This document shows positions 1-7,822 of a stretch of 64,000 nucleotides of DNA, in pieces. The notes beneath the pieces were generated by a model, which saw nothing but the letters and a program-made list of their open reading frames with translations, was not told the origin of the DNA and did no database searches. The DNA comes from Acidovorax soli (GTDB lineage Bacteria > Pseudomonadota > Gammaproteobacteria > Burkholderiales > Burkholderiaceae_C), in the NCBI RefSeq assembly GCF_900107605.1, contig NZ_FNQJ01000006.1, positions 62,001 through 126,000 of the forward strand, read 5' to 3'. A program made the translations under genes and the position numbers. Within the stretch, counting starts at the first letter, position 1; the number at the start of each line of letters is the position of its first letter.

Positions 1-399
1 GTCTTTCAGCACGTAGAGCTGGAACCACATGGGGCGTTGGAGCTTGGGCGCCACTTCTTCAATGGGGCAGACCGACACGCTGGACATGGTGAAGGGAATG
101 CCATGCGCGTCGGCCGCACGCGCGGCCTGCACTTCGCCGCGGCGGCGGAACATGCCGGTCAGGCCCACGGGCGACAGGGCCACGGGAATCGAGAGCTTTT
201 CGCCGAACAGCTCGATGCCGGTGTCGAGGCGGCTCATGTCCTTGAGCACGCGCTGGCGCAGCGCGACGGCGGCGAAGTCATCCACATTGCGGCGCAGCGT
301 CTGCTCGGCATAGGCGCCGCCGTCTACGTAGTGGAACAGGAAGGGCGGGAGAAACTTTTGCGCCGCTGCGCGGTAGTCGTCGCTGGAGGAGATGATCAT
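1..399 (-). CDS. lldD: L-lactate dehydrogenase, FMN-dependent (N-terminal part, cut by window edge)
   Basis: Only the first 133 residues are present; the gene continues past base 1. The product oxidises L-lactate to pyruvate at the inner membrane and passes electrons to the respiratory chain. The reading begins [20 protein letters not shown] and contains the segments [30 protein letters not shown] and [10 protein letters not shown], which closely follow the start of E. coli LldD (alpha-hydroxy acid oxidase family; the latter segments line the FMN site). The ATG is 10 bases after the lldR stop, so it is the last gene of the lldPRD operon. The active-site His and C-terminal FMN-binding residues lie outside the window. 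Identity is secure; full length is unknown. Confidence 0.93.
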   Translation of the reverse strand, partial: MIISSSDDYRAAAQKFLPPFLFHYVDGGAYAEQTLRRNVDDFAAVALRQRVLKDMSRLDTGIELFGEKLSIPVALSPVGLTGMFRRRGEVQAARAADAHGIPFTMSSVSVCPIEEVAPKLQRPMWFQLYVLKD

Positions 400-409
400 G
401 ATGGCTCTC

Positions 410-1207
410 TCAAATCGGTTGGGGCGGCTGCGCTGCAGGCAGCAGCGTCGGCGCCAGGTCAAGGGGAAGGCGCGTGGAACGTTCGCGCCGTGCGCGGTCT
501 TCGTCCATGCGCTGGATGGTGGTGCGCACATGCTCCAGGTGTTCACCAATGCATTCGCGCGCGCGTTGCGGGTCGCCGTCCAGAATGGCCTGCATCAGCG
601 CCTGGTGCTGCGCGGTGAGCGCCTGCAGGGTGACGGGTGCGCTCAGGCGGAACATGTCGTGGCGGTTGCGCTCCACGGTGGAGAGCACCACGGTGAACAG
701 GCTGTGCATCACCTGCACCAGCACCAGGTTGTGCGAGGCTTCTGCGATGGCCAGGTGGAACTGCGCGTCGGCGCGCGCTGCCAGCTCGGCGTGGCCGCCT
801 TGCTGGTGCTGCAGCATCACGTCAAAGCAGCGCTGGATGTGCACCTTGTCCTGGGCGGTGGCGCGCTGCGCAGCCAGCCAGGCGGTGCTGGTCTCCAGGG
901 CGTGGCGCGTTTCCAGCACGTCATAGCGGTACTGGGGGTCGGACTCGATCAGGCCCGCCAGCGGCACCATGGCTTCCTGCAGCCACTCCGCGGGTTTGTT
1001 GGACTGCTGCACGTAGGTGCCATCGCCGCGCCGGGCCGAGAGCACACCCTGGCTGGTGAGCTTCTGGATGGCTTCGCGCACCGAGGTGCGCGAAACGCCC
1101 AGATCTTCGGCCAACTGGCGTTCGGCTGGCAGGCGCTGGCCGGGCTGCAGCCCGCGTGTCTGTACCAGGGCCAGCAGTTTTTCGACAACGTGATCGGCTA
1201 GGCGCAT
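410..1207 (-). CDS. lldR: GntR-family (FadR subgroup) lactate-responsive regulator LldR
   Basis: A 265-residue transcription factor. Residues 1-70 form a GntR winged helix with the signature [20 protein letters not shown] followed by [23 protein letters not shown]. Residues 90-225 form the all-helical FCD effector domain with metal-ligand-type residues in [15 protein letters not shown] and [13 protein letters not shown]. It lies between lldP and lldD, the same order as in E. coli lldPRD, where LldR represses without L-lactate and helps activation with it. Two perfect ATTGGT-N3-ACCAAT palindromes upstream of lldP are its likely sites. The start is 22 bases after the lldP stop. The acidic/basic tail after residue 230 is Pro-rich and probably disordered. 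Confidence 0.9.
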   Translation of the reverse strand: MRLADHVVEKLLALVQTRGLQPGQRLPAERQLAEDLGVSRTSVREAIQKLTSQGVLSARRGDGTYVQQSNKPAEWLQEAMVPLAGLIESDPQYRYDVLETRHALETSTAWLAAQRATAQDKVHIQRCFDVMLQHQQGGHAELAARADAQFHLAIAEASHNLVLVQVMHSLFTVVLSTVERNRHDMFRLSAPVTLQALTAQHQALMQAILDGDPQRARECIGEHLEHVRTTIQRMDEDRARRERSTRLPLDLAPTLLPAAQPPQPI

Positions 1208-1229
1208 GGGGGCTCTCGGATTCAGGGTT

Positions 1230-2921
1230 TCAATGACCCGGAATCATCCACGTAAACACATAGGCCTGCAGCGTGGTGATGATGCCGATGATGGCGGCGA
1301 ACGTCAGGCTGTGCTTGACGGTGAAGCGGAACAGGTCCGATTCCTTGCCTGACAGGCCCACGGCCGCGCAGGCAATGGCGATGGATTGGGGCGAAATCAT
1401 CTTGCCTGTGACGCCGCCGGTGGTGTTGGCCGCCACCGTGAGCACGGGTGGCAGGCCCAGCTGGTGCGCCGTGGTGGCCTGCAGTGCGCCAAACAGGGCG
1501 TTGGCCGAGGTGTCAGAGCCCGTGAGGAATACGCCGATCCAGCCCAGGAAGGGCGAGAAGAACGCAAACGCCTGGCCGGTGTGGGCCAGCGCCAGCGCCA
1601 GCGTGGCCGACAGGCCCGAGTAGTTGGCCACGAACGCAAAGGCCAGCACCATGCCGATGGAGTAGATCGGGATAAGCAGCTCCCGCACCGTCTCGCCCAG
1701 CGTGACCACGGCCTTGGCGGGGGAGAAGCGGGCGAAGGCCATGGTCAGGATGGCGGCAATCAGGATGGCGGTGCCGGTGGCAGCGAGCCAGTTGAAGGTG
1801 TACACCGCGCCATAGGGCGTGGCCTGCGCCACCACCGGCGGCATCTTGGCGACCAGCTTGTCCAGCATGGGCACGGGGATGTTGATGATGGTGGAGGCCA
1901 GGGGGCCGCCTGCGGCGAACAGCGCCTTGAAGGGCTTGATGCTCCACAGCGTGACCATGCCGGTCAGGATGATGAAGGGCGACCAGGCCTTGACGATGGC
2001 GCCCGCGGTGAGGGGTGCCTCTGCCTTGGTCGACGAGGCGGCATGCCCGGCCGCGGCTTTGCCTTGCGGGGCGCTGTCGCTGTTCTCAAAACGGAAGATG
2101 CGTTTGGGCTGCCACACCTTGAGGAAGGCGGTGAGTGCGATCAGCGAGACGATGGCCGAAGTGATGTCGGGCAGCTCGGGGCCAATGAAGTTGGCGGTCA
2201 GGAACTGCGTCAGGGCGAACGAGCCGCCGCCCACCAGCACGGCAGGCCAGGTCTCCTTCACGCCGCGCCAGCCGTCCATGATGGCCATGATCCAGAACAG
2301 CACCAGAATGGTCATGAAGGGCAGCTGGCGCCCGGCCATCTGGCCGATGATGAAGGGATCGATGCCCGACACCTGGCCCGCCACGATGATGGGAATGCCC
2401 ATCGCGCCAAAGGCCACGGGGGCGGTGTTGGCGATCAGGCACAGGCCGGCGGCGTACAGCGGCTTGAAGCCCAGGCCCACCAGCAGTGCAGCGGTGATGG
2501 CCACGGGGGCGCCAAAACCGGCCGCGCCTTCCAGGAAAGCACCAAAGCAAAAGCCCACCAGGATGAGCTGCAGGCGCTGGTCGTGCGTGACCGACAGGAT
2601 GGAACTGCGGATGACATCGAACTGCCCGGTCTTGACCGACAGCTTGTACAGGAACACCGCCGCCACAATGATCCAGGCGATGGGCCACAGGCCGTAGAAG
2701 AAGCCATACACCGCCGATGCCAGCGCGGCGCTGACCGGCATCTTGTAGAACAGCAGTGCCACGCCCAGGGCCAGCAGCACCGTCACGGTGCCCGCCTGGT
2801 AGCCCTTGAGCCGCAGTTTGGTCAGGGCCAGAAAGAAAAAGACGATGGGGATGAGGGCTACGAGCGCTGACAGCCAGATGTTCCCGGCCGGGTCGTAGTT
2901 TTGTTGCCAGAGGGTTTGCAT
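1230..2921 (-). CDS. lldP: L-lactate permease
   Basis: A 563-residue integral inner-membrane transporter of the LctP family that takes up L-lactate (often also D-lactate and glycolate) with protons. It starts [20 protein letters not shown], the family-typical N terminus, and shows about a dozen long hydrophobic segments. The family-typical segments [20 protein letters not shown] (about residue 125) and [17 protein letters not shown] (near residue 470) are present. It is the first gene of the operon and is followed 22 bases later by lldR. Expression is probably driven from the 188 bp or so between its ATG and the proximal LldR operator. Length matches the family (about 550). Confidence 0.93.
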   Translation of the reverse strand: MQTLWQQNYDPAGNIWLSALVALIPIVFFFLALTKLRLKGYQAGTVTVLLALGVALLFYKMPVSAALASAVYGFFYGLWPIAWIIVAAVFLYKLSVKTGQFDVIRSSILSVTHDQRLQLILVGFCFGAFLEGAAGFGAPVAITAALLVGLGFKPLYAAGLCLIANTAPVAFGAMGIPIIVAGQVSGIDPFIIGQMAGRQLPFMTILVLFWIMAIMDGWRGVKETWPAVLVGGGSFALTQFLTANFIGPELPDITSAIVSLIALTAFLKVWQPKRIFRFENSDSAPQGKAAAGHAASSTKAEAPLTAGAIVKAWSPFIILTGMVTLWSIKPFKALFAAGGPLASTIINIPVPMLDKLVAKMPPVVAQATPYGAVYTFNWLAATGTAILIAAILTMAFARFSPAKAVVTLGETVRELLIPIYSIGMVLAFAFVANYSGLSATLALALAHTGQAFAFFSPFLGWIGVFLTGSDTSANALFGALQATTAHQLGLPPVLTVAANTTGGVTGKMISPQSIAIACAAVGLSGKESDLFRFTVKHSLTFAAIIGIITTLQAYVFTWMIPGH

Positions 2922-3108
2922 AACGGTAAGTGAGGCATTGAAACGCAGACAAAGGCCAGGGGCCCATGGCTTTCTTCACCGCAGTGGATGCGCCGCATTG
3001 GGGCGGCGTAGTCTCCGGCCGCTGGCCCCGCAGGTCAGGGGGCCTGAGGGATGGGCTGGCATGAAAGCAGGCTTGGTGCTTTGCCTTCATTGGTAAACGT
3101 TGGACTTA

Positions 3109-3123
3109 ATTGGTATGACCAAT
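3109..3123. promoter_or_regulatory. LldR-type operator, promoter-proximal copy
   Basis: The bases read ATTGGT-ATG-ACCAAT, a perfect 6 bp inverted repeat with a 3 bp centre, the form expected for FadR/LldR subgroup regulators (T.GT...AC.A core). It lies 188 bp before the lldP start. A half-site-like ATTGGT also occurs at 3089-3094. That it binds LldR is inferred from position and motif. Confidence 0.8.
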
Positions 3124-3222
3124 ATAGCCAATCCATGCGAATTGGCTGGATTTTGTGTCTTGTAGTGGGCGATATTTATAGGGTAAATACTTAGTTGTGG
3201 TCTTTTGTTTGAATTTTTGTTT

Positions 3223-3237
3223 ATTGGTTATACCAAT
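3223..3237. promoter_or_regulatory. LldR-type operator, distal copy
   Basis: The bases read ATTGGT-TAT-ACCAAT, again a perfect palindrome with the same arms as the proximal copy. The two centres are 114 bp apart. In E. coli two LldR operators flank the lldP promoter at a similar separation and are thought to allow looping; the same design is inferred here, with the promoter in the AT-rich stretch between them. Confidence 0.8.
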
Positions 3238-3362
3238 TTCCTTGAGCGCGATGTGCTGCCTGGGACTTAACGGTGCCAGTACGGTGTGTGAGCCGCCGTT
3301 GTGGCGGATGTGCGCGGCGTTGCTGGCCCCCGGGGTCTAGGCGATAGACCGAGAGTTGGCAT

Positions 3363-3403
3363 AAAAAAAGCTTCTAGCGCTTGATACACAAGCGCTAGAA
3401 GCT
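3363..3403 (-). terminator. Rho-independent terminator of the dctQMP operon, formed by a dispersed repeat
   Basis: Arms 3369-3382 and 3390-3403 are perfect 14 bp inverted repeats (AGCTTCTAGCGCTT) around a 7-base loop. Read on the minus strand, the hairpin follows the dctP stop by about 20 bases and is followed directly by seven T residues. The same sequence belongs to the AT-richer dispersed repeat found elsewhere in the window (family 1). Confidence 0.88.
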
Positions 3404-3424
3404 ATGGTTTCAGGAGTAATTGGC

Positions 3425-4459
3425 TTACTTGCGTGCCGCAATCGACTTTTCTGCCAGGTTCACCAGGTCGGCACCGATCTGGCCCTTCCACTTTTCGACC
3501 ACGGGGCGCGTGGCCTTCACGAAGGCTTCGCGCTCGGCGGGCGTGAGCTGCGTCACGGTGACGCCATGGCTGGCGATCTCTTTCAGCAGCGGCTTGTCGG
3601 CCTCGACCACGCCCTTGCGCGCAATGGCGATCTGCTCTTTGCCCGCGTCGATGGCGGCCTGTTTGACGATCTCGCGGTCGGCGGGTGTCCAGCTGTTCCA
3701 GATGTCCTTGTTCACCACGAAGATCAGCGGATCATTCATGTAGCCCCACAGCGTCAGGTGCTTTTGCGCCACGGTGTACAGCTTGGCAGCCATATAGACC
3801 GACAGGGGGTTCTCTTGTCCATCGACGGCGCTGCTGGCCATGGCCGGCTGGGCGTCGGCCCAGCTCATCTGCGTGGGGTTGGCGCCCAGGGCGGTGAAGG
3901 TGTCCAGGAACAGGGGCGAGCCCACCACGCGGATCTTCATGCCCTTGAGGTCTTCGGGCGTCTTGATGGCCTTCTTGGAGTTGGAGATCTCGCGGTAGCC
4001 GTTTTCGCCCCAGGCCAGCGGCACCACGCCGGCTTTTTCCAGCGTCTGGAACAGGCTCTTGCCCACTTCGCCCTGCGTGAGCGCATCGGCGGCGGCGTAG
4101 TCGGGCATCAGGAAGGGCAGCGAGAACAGGTTGAGCTGCTTGACCTGGGGCGACCAGTTGATGGTCGAGCCCACGGCCATGTCGATCACGCCCTGGCGCA
4201 GTGCGCTGAATTCGCGTGTCTGGTCGCCCTGGATCAGCGAGACGCCAGGGTAGAGCTTGATGTTGATGCGGCCGTTGGTGCGCTCGCGCACCTTGTTGGC
4301 CCACAGCTCGCCGCCCTTGCCCCAGGGGAAGGCGGTGCCCAGCACCAGCGACATGCGGTATTCGCTCTTGTACGCGGTTTGGGCGATGGCCGCGGGCGCG
4401 GTAAAGGCCAGGGCGGCCGCAGCGGCCACGGCCGAGGTGAGGAACGTACGCAGTTTCAT
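3425..4459 (-). CDS. dctP: TRAP transporter substrate-binding protein, DctP family
   Basis: A 344-residue periplasmic solute-binding protein. Residues 1-26 are a Sec signal peptide ending in APAAIA-Q. The mature part shows DctP-family features: the WANKVRERTNGRINIKLYPG segment, the conserved DLKGMKIRVVGSPLFLDTF region with the Arg that binds a substrate carboxylate, and GYMNDPLIFVVNKDIWNSW near the C terminus. It is the last gene of dctQ-dctM-dctP, 21 bases after dctM, and is followed by a strong terminator. Its substrate is not evident; organic acids such as C4-dicarboxylates or other carboxylates are usual. The adjacent lactate operon is suggestive but not evidence of lactate specificity. 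Confidence 0.9.
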   Translation of the reverse strand: MKLRTFLTSAVAAAAALAFTAPAAIAQTAYKSEYRMSLVLGTAFPWGKGGELWANKVRERTNGRINIKLYPGVSLIQGDQTREFSALRQGVIDMAVGSTINWSPQVKQLNLFSLPFLMPDYAAADALTQGEVGKSLFQTLEKAGVVPLAWGENGYREISNSKKAIKTPEDLKGMKIRVVGSPLFLDTFTALGANPTQMSWADAQPAMASSAVDGQENPLSVYMAAKLYTVAQKHLTLWGYMNDPLIFVVNKDIWNSWTPADREIVKQAAIDAGKEQIAIARKGVVEADKPLLKEIASHGVTVTQLTPAEREAFVKATRPVVEKWKGQIGADLVNLAEKSIAARK

Positions 4460-4480
4460 TTTTCAGTCTCCTTGTTGAAA

Positions 4481-5779
4481 TCAATAGCCAAGTTTGGCAG
4501 GCAGCCACAGCGCCAGTGGCGGGAAGGCAATCACCAGCACCATGACGAGGAACATGGCGAGCAGCATCCAGCCGACCCAGCGCACGGTGGATTCCATGCG
4601 CACGCCGGCGATGCGGCAGGACACCATCAGGTTCACGGCCAGCGGCGGGGTGAACTGGCCCAGCGCCACCTTGAGGGTCAGGATCACGCCGAACCACACC
4701 GGGTCCCAGTGGTAGTGGTTCATGATGGGCAGCAGCAGCGGCACAAAGATCAAAAAGATCGAGATGCCGTCGAGGAACATGCCCACGGTGATCAGCAGCA
4801 CGATCAGCAGCGCCAGCACACCGTATTCACCCAGGCCCGAATTCACGATGGCGTTGGCCACCGGGTCGATCACGCCCAGGGTGGACAGCGAATAGGCAAA
4901 GATGCCTGCCAGCGACACCACGATGAGGATCACCGCCGACAGCTCGCCCGATTCGCGCAGGATGGGGAACAGGTCACGCACGGAGATAGTGCGGTGGATG
5001 ACCATGCCCACGAACAGGCCGTAGAACACCGCCACCACGGCGGCTTCGGTGGGGGTGAACCAGCCCGCGCGCATGCCGCCCAGGATGAGCACCGGCGCGG
5101 CCAAGCCCCACAGGGCTTCGCGCAGGCTCTGCCAGAAGGGGGGGCGGGGCAGGGTGGCTTCGAGCGCGCCCATCTTGTGCTGGCGCGCCATCCACACGGC
5201 CGGAACGATCAGCGCAATGCCGGCCAGCACGCCCGGCACCATGCCGGCTGCAAACAGCGCCGGCACCGAGGCGCCGGGCACCAGCACCGAGTAGATGATG
5301 AAAGCCACCGAGGGCGGGATCAGGATGTCGGTGGCGGCCGCAGCCCCCACGACACTGGCCGAGAACGAGGGCGGGTAGCCCGCGCGCGACATGGCGGCAA
5401 TCATCACGCCGCCCACGGCGGCGGCGTTGGCCGGGCCCGAGCCCGAGATGCCGCCCAGGAACATGGCCACGGCAATCGCCACCAGCGGCAGCATGCCGGG
5501 GCCGCGCCCGACGATGGCCACGGCAAAGTTCACCAGGCGCAGCGCCACGCCAGAGCGGTCGAAGATGGAACCGACCAGCACGAACATGGGAATGGCCAGC
5601 AGCGGGTATTTGCCCAGGCCGGCGTAGAAGTTCTGCGGCACGGCCAGCAGGCCGAACCACTGGCTGTCGGCATTGGCCAGCGCAATGGCGGCGGCACCGG
5701 CCAGGCCCAGGGCGGCACCAATCGGCACGCCGACGAACATCATGGCCAGGAAGGCCACGAACAAGAGCGTAGCGATCAT
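4481..5779 (-). CDS. dctM: TRAP transporter large permease DctM
   Basis: A 432-residue inner-membrane protein that forms the sodium-coupled transport core of the TRAP system. It starts MIATLLFVAFLAMMFVGVPI, typical of DctM, and has about 12 membrane segments. The segments GISGSGPANAAAVGGVMI and TDILIPPSVAFIIYSV match the family signature around the ion and substrate sites. The open frame runs upstream to 6604, but the typical DctM start and a 4-base ATGA overlap with dctQ place the true ATG at 5777-5779. Length is usual for the family. Confidence 0.92.
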   Translation of the reverse strand: MIATLLFVAFLAMMFVGVPIGAALGLAGAAAIALANADSQWFGLLAVPQNFYAGLGKYPLLAIPMFVLVGSIFDRSGVALRLVNFAVAIVGRGPGMLPLVAIAVAMFLGGISGSGPANAAAVGGVMIAAMSRAGYPPSFSASVVGAAAATDILIPPSVAFIIYSVLVPGASVPALFAAGMVPGVLAGIALIVPAVWMARQHKMGALEATLPRPPFWQSLREALWGLAAPVLILGGMRAGWFTPTEAAVVAVFYGLFVGMVIHRTISVRDLFPILRESGELSAVILIVVSLAGIFAYSLSTLGVIDPVANAIVNSGLGEYGVLALLIVLLITVGMFLDGISIFLIFVPLLLPIMNHYHWDPVWFGVILTLKVALGQFTPPLAVNLMVSCRIAGVRMESTVRWVGWMLLAMFLVMVLVIAFPPLALWLPAKLGY

Positions 5780-6333
5780 GCCTGGAAGTCTCCGTGGTGG
5801 TCTGCGGGCGGCGCCTGGCGGCCGCGCCGGATGAACAGGCCGATGGCGCGCGCGGCAATCAGCGCCGAGATCAGGGGCAGCCAGATCGAATACCACCACT
5901 GGGGCACGCCGATGCCGGGTGAAGTTTCGCCAAAGCGGTAGTCGTCCCACACCACGCGCACGCTCAGCACGGCGATCAGGCCGAACAGCAGCGCCACCAT
6001 GAGCGCGCCAAACCGTGCCAGCAGCTTGCGGCGGGCAACGGAGCCGCCTTCGGCAAAGTATTCGATGCGGATGTGCTGGTCGCGTGCCACTGCAGCCGAG
6101 CCGGCCACCAGTGCCAGCACGATCATCAGGAAGACTGAAATCTCTTCGGTCCAGGCAAACGAGGAATTGGTGAAGTAGCGCACCAGCACGTTGGCGAAGG
6201 TGATGAGGGCCAGGGCGGCCATCACGATCACCGTGAGCCAGTCTTCGATGCGCAGCGAGCGGGGAGCGTTGTCTTCGGGCGCCGTGGGCGCGGGCGCAGA
6301 GGCCGTCGGCCCGGGAGGGGAGGAGGGTGGCAT
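5776..6333 (-). CDS. dctQ: TRAP transporter small permease DctQ
   Basis: A 185-residue inner-membrane protein, the small subunit that pairs with DctM. After a Pro/Ala-rich cytoplasmic start it has four hydrophobic segments; RIEDWLTVIVMAALALITFA leads into NVLVRYFTNSSFAWTEEISV, the family signature, and WWYSIWLPLISALIAARAI is the last helix. I chose the ATG at 6331-6333 because the open frame upstream of it has no family similarity and overlaps the divergent promoter region. The stop overlaps the dctM start (ATGA). First gene of the dctQMP operon, divergent from the LysR gene at 6518. Confidence 0.85.
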   Translation of the reverse strand: MPPSSPPGPTASAPAPTAPEDNAPRSLRIEDWLTVIVMAALALITFANVLVRYFTNSSFAWTEEISVFLMIVLALVAGSAAVARDQHIRIEYFAEGGSVARRKLLARFGALMVALLFGLIAVLSVRVVWDDYRFGETSPGIGVPQWWYSIWLPLISALIAARAIGLFIRRGRQAPPADHHGDFQA

Positions 6334-6505
6334 GGGGCAGAGTCTCGGGGAAACAAACAGGGCGAATGCTGTCGCTCTGCCCGGCAGTGTTGTGCACCAG
6401 GGGCCTTGGACGGGGCGGGCGCTGTGTGCGCCGCTGCATATTATGGGGCGTGTTGCTGAGGTCACTTGCCTTCGAGTAACCGGGGCGAAAGCGCCTGCGC
6501 GCGCG

Positions 6506-6511
6506 GATAAT
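6506..6511 (+). promoter_or_regulatory. -10 element for the LysR gene (possible leaderless start)
   Basis: GATAAT is followed by six bases and then the ATG at 6518, with no Shine-Dalgarno sequence. The 5' end of RNase P RNA in this window lies seven bases after an identical GATAAT, so transcription here should begin at or one base from the start codon. The -35 is not convincing by eye. Confidence 0.5.
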
Positions 6512-6517
6512 GCGGCG

Positions 6518-7453
6518 ATGGAAACCAAGTGGCTTGAAGATTTTGTCAGCCTGGCCGAGACGCGCAGCTTCAGCCGGTCTGCCCAGCTGAGGCATGTGAC
6601 GCAACCGGCCTTTTCACGCCGTATCCAGGCGCTGGAAGCGTGGGCCGGAACCGATCTGGTCGATCGCAGTTCCTATCCCACCCGGCTGACATCGGCGGGC
6701 AAGACGCTGTACGACCAGGCGCTGGAGATGCTGCAAGCCATGCAGAACACGCGTGCCATGCTGCGCGCGCACACCAGCGCCAGCCGGGACATGATCGAGT
6801 TTGCGGTGCCGCACACGCTGGCCTTCACTTTTTTCCCGGCGTGGGTGTCAAGCCTGCACGGGAAATTCGGCCCCTTCAAGAGCCGCCTGATTGCGCTCAA
6901 TGTGCACGATGCGGTGATGCGCCTGGTGGAAGGGGGCTGCGATCTGATGATCGCCTACCACCACGCTTCGCAACCTTTCCAGCTGGACACCGACCGCTAC
7001 GAGATGGTGAACCTGGGGCAAGAGGTGCTGTCGCCCTACAGCAAGGCCGACGCCGATGGGCAGCCGCTGTTTCGCCTGCCCGGCCGCGCCGGCCAGCCGC
7101 TGCCCTACCTGGGTTACGCGCCTGGCGCCTACCTGGGGCGCATGACCGAGCTCATCCTCAAGGAGTCGGGCACCGCCATCCATCTGGAGCGGGTCTATGA
7201 AACCGACATGGCCGAAGGCCTCAAGGCCATGGCGCTGGAGGGGCATGGCGTGGCGTTCCTGCCGCACAGTGCCGTCAGGAAGGATGTGCGCGAGCGCAAA
7301 CTGGTGAGCGCGGTACCTGAAGACCAGGCGGGCCTGCAGATCGTGATGGACGTGCGCGCCTACCGCGAGAAACCTGGCGCAAAAGAAGCGCCGAAAGGCA
7401 CAGCCCAGGCCTTGTGGGCCTATTTGCAGGCGCAAGGTTCCATGCAGATATAA
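6518..7453 (+). CDS. LysR-family regulator, HypT (YjiE)-like
   Basis: A 311-residue regulator. Residues 1-65 are the LysR winged helix (METKWLEDFVSLAETRSFSR, then QPAFSRRIQALEAW). The effector domain follows at 90-300. The ETKWL..F opening, the YLGYAPGAYLGRMTELIL segment and the GLKAMALEGHGVAFLPHSAV stretch resemble E. coli HypT, the hypochlorite-responsive activator, more than typical LysR proteins. It diverges from dctQMP with a 184 bp shared intergenic region, so control of that transporter is plausible. The open frame extends upstream to 6191, but the HTH alignment sets the start at 6518. Family is certain; the HypT link is moderate. Confidence 0.8.
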   Translation: METKWLEDFVSLAETRSFSRSAQLRHVTQPAFSRRIQALEAWAGTDLVDRSSYPTRLTSAGKTLYDQALEMLQAMQNTRAMLRAHTSASRDMIEFAVPHTLAFTFFPAWVSSLHGKFGPFKSRLIALNVHDAVMRLVEGGCDLMIAYHHASQPFQLDTDRYEMVNLGQEVLSPYSKADADGQPLFRLPGRAGQPLPYLGYAPGAYLGRMTELILKESGTAIHLERVYETDMAEGLKAMALEGHGVAFLPHSAVRKDVRERKLVSAVPEDQAGLQIVMDVRAYREKPGAKEAPKGTAQALWAYLQAQGSMQI

Positions 7454-7497
7454 ACTGCTCGGTTGGTTTTTCGGGCCTTCTGCAGTGAAAATTCACA

Positions 7498-7516
7498 GGA
7501 CTGTCAGCAACAGTCC
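7498..7516. promoter_or_regulatory. Dyad GGACTGT-N5-ACAGTCC, candidate enhancer-binding site
   Basis: A perfect 7 bp inverted repeat with a 5-base spacer. Its centre is about 80 bases upstream of the predicted sigma-54 transcription start, where binding sites for sigma-54 activators (for example AauR or NtrC for amino acid uptake) normally lie. It does not match the NtrC consensus closely, so the activator is unknown. Confidence 0.55.
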
Positions 7517-7562
7517 AGGGCGGGTCGGAACAGGCCGCGGAGCTTGCAGCAAAACATCGCTG

Positions 7563-7578
7563 TGGCACAAAGATTGCA
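7563..7578 (+). promoter_or_regulatory. Sigma-54 (-24/-12) promoter for gltIJKL
   Basis: TGGCACAAAGATTGCA matches the sigma-54 consensus TGGCAC-R-N4-TTGCA at every fixed position, with the GG-N10-GC spacing exact (GG 7564-7565, GC 7576-7577). It points toward gltI. Transcription should start near 7589. Confidence 0.78.
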
Positions 7579-7703
7579 AGTTCTCATGGCAGGTATTCAC
7601 AAGGGCATCACGGCATGCAGATTGGGCAATGGGTGGGGGCATGGGGCTTGGCCGCCGAGGGCCCTGCCTTTCGCGCGATTTCTGGAAATACCCTTCCGAC
7701 CAG

Positions 7704-7722
7704 GTGCCGTTCTGAACGGCAC
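7704..7722. promoter_or_regulatory. 19-base perfect palindrome in the gltI leader
   Basis: GTGCCGTTC-T-GAACGGCAC has 9-base arms and a single central base. With so short a loop it is more likely a DNA operator than an RNA hairpin. It lies about 100 bases before gltI and downstream of the sigma-54 start. No regulator can be named. Confidence 0.45.
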
Positions 7723-7751
7723 GGCAGGTAAACCCCCTGTTCTGGACTGTG

Positions 7752-7774
7752 CCACCCGCACACAATGCGGGTGG
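7752..7774 (+). promoter_or_regulatory. Perfect hairpin in the gltI leader
   Basis: CCACCCGCA (7752-7760) and TGCGGGTGG (7766-7774) form a 9 bp GC-rich stem with a CACAA loop, about 48 bases before the gltI ATG. A T-run follows only after about 20 bases, so it is not a standard terminator. A role in mRNA stability or leader control is possible. Confidence 0.45.
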
Positions 7775-7822
7775 ACGCAAGTCTCTAGAATTCCTTTTTT
7801 ACATGACAACTAGGAGATTGAA

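Larger units (their letters stand above)
7454..7822 (+). other. gltI upstream region: sigma-54 promoter and about 230-base leader
   Basis: This 369-base stretch holds no gene. It contains a perfect dyad (7498-7516), a sigma-54 promoter (7563-7578), a 19-base palindrome (7704-7722) and a 9 bp-stem hairpin (7752-7774), each listed separately. From the predicted transcription start near 7589 the leader to gltI is about 234 bases. The bases just before gltI include the ribosome binding site AGGAG at 7812-7816. Confidence 0.6.

Noticed and set aside
3404..5941. An 845-codon plus-strand open frame opposite dctP and dctM
   Set aside because: It is the His/Gly/Arg-rich antisense of two clear TRAP genes; such long antisense frames are common at this GC content and show no family motifs.
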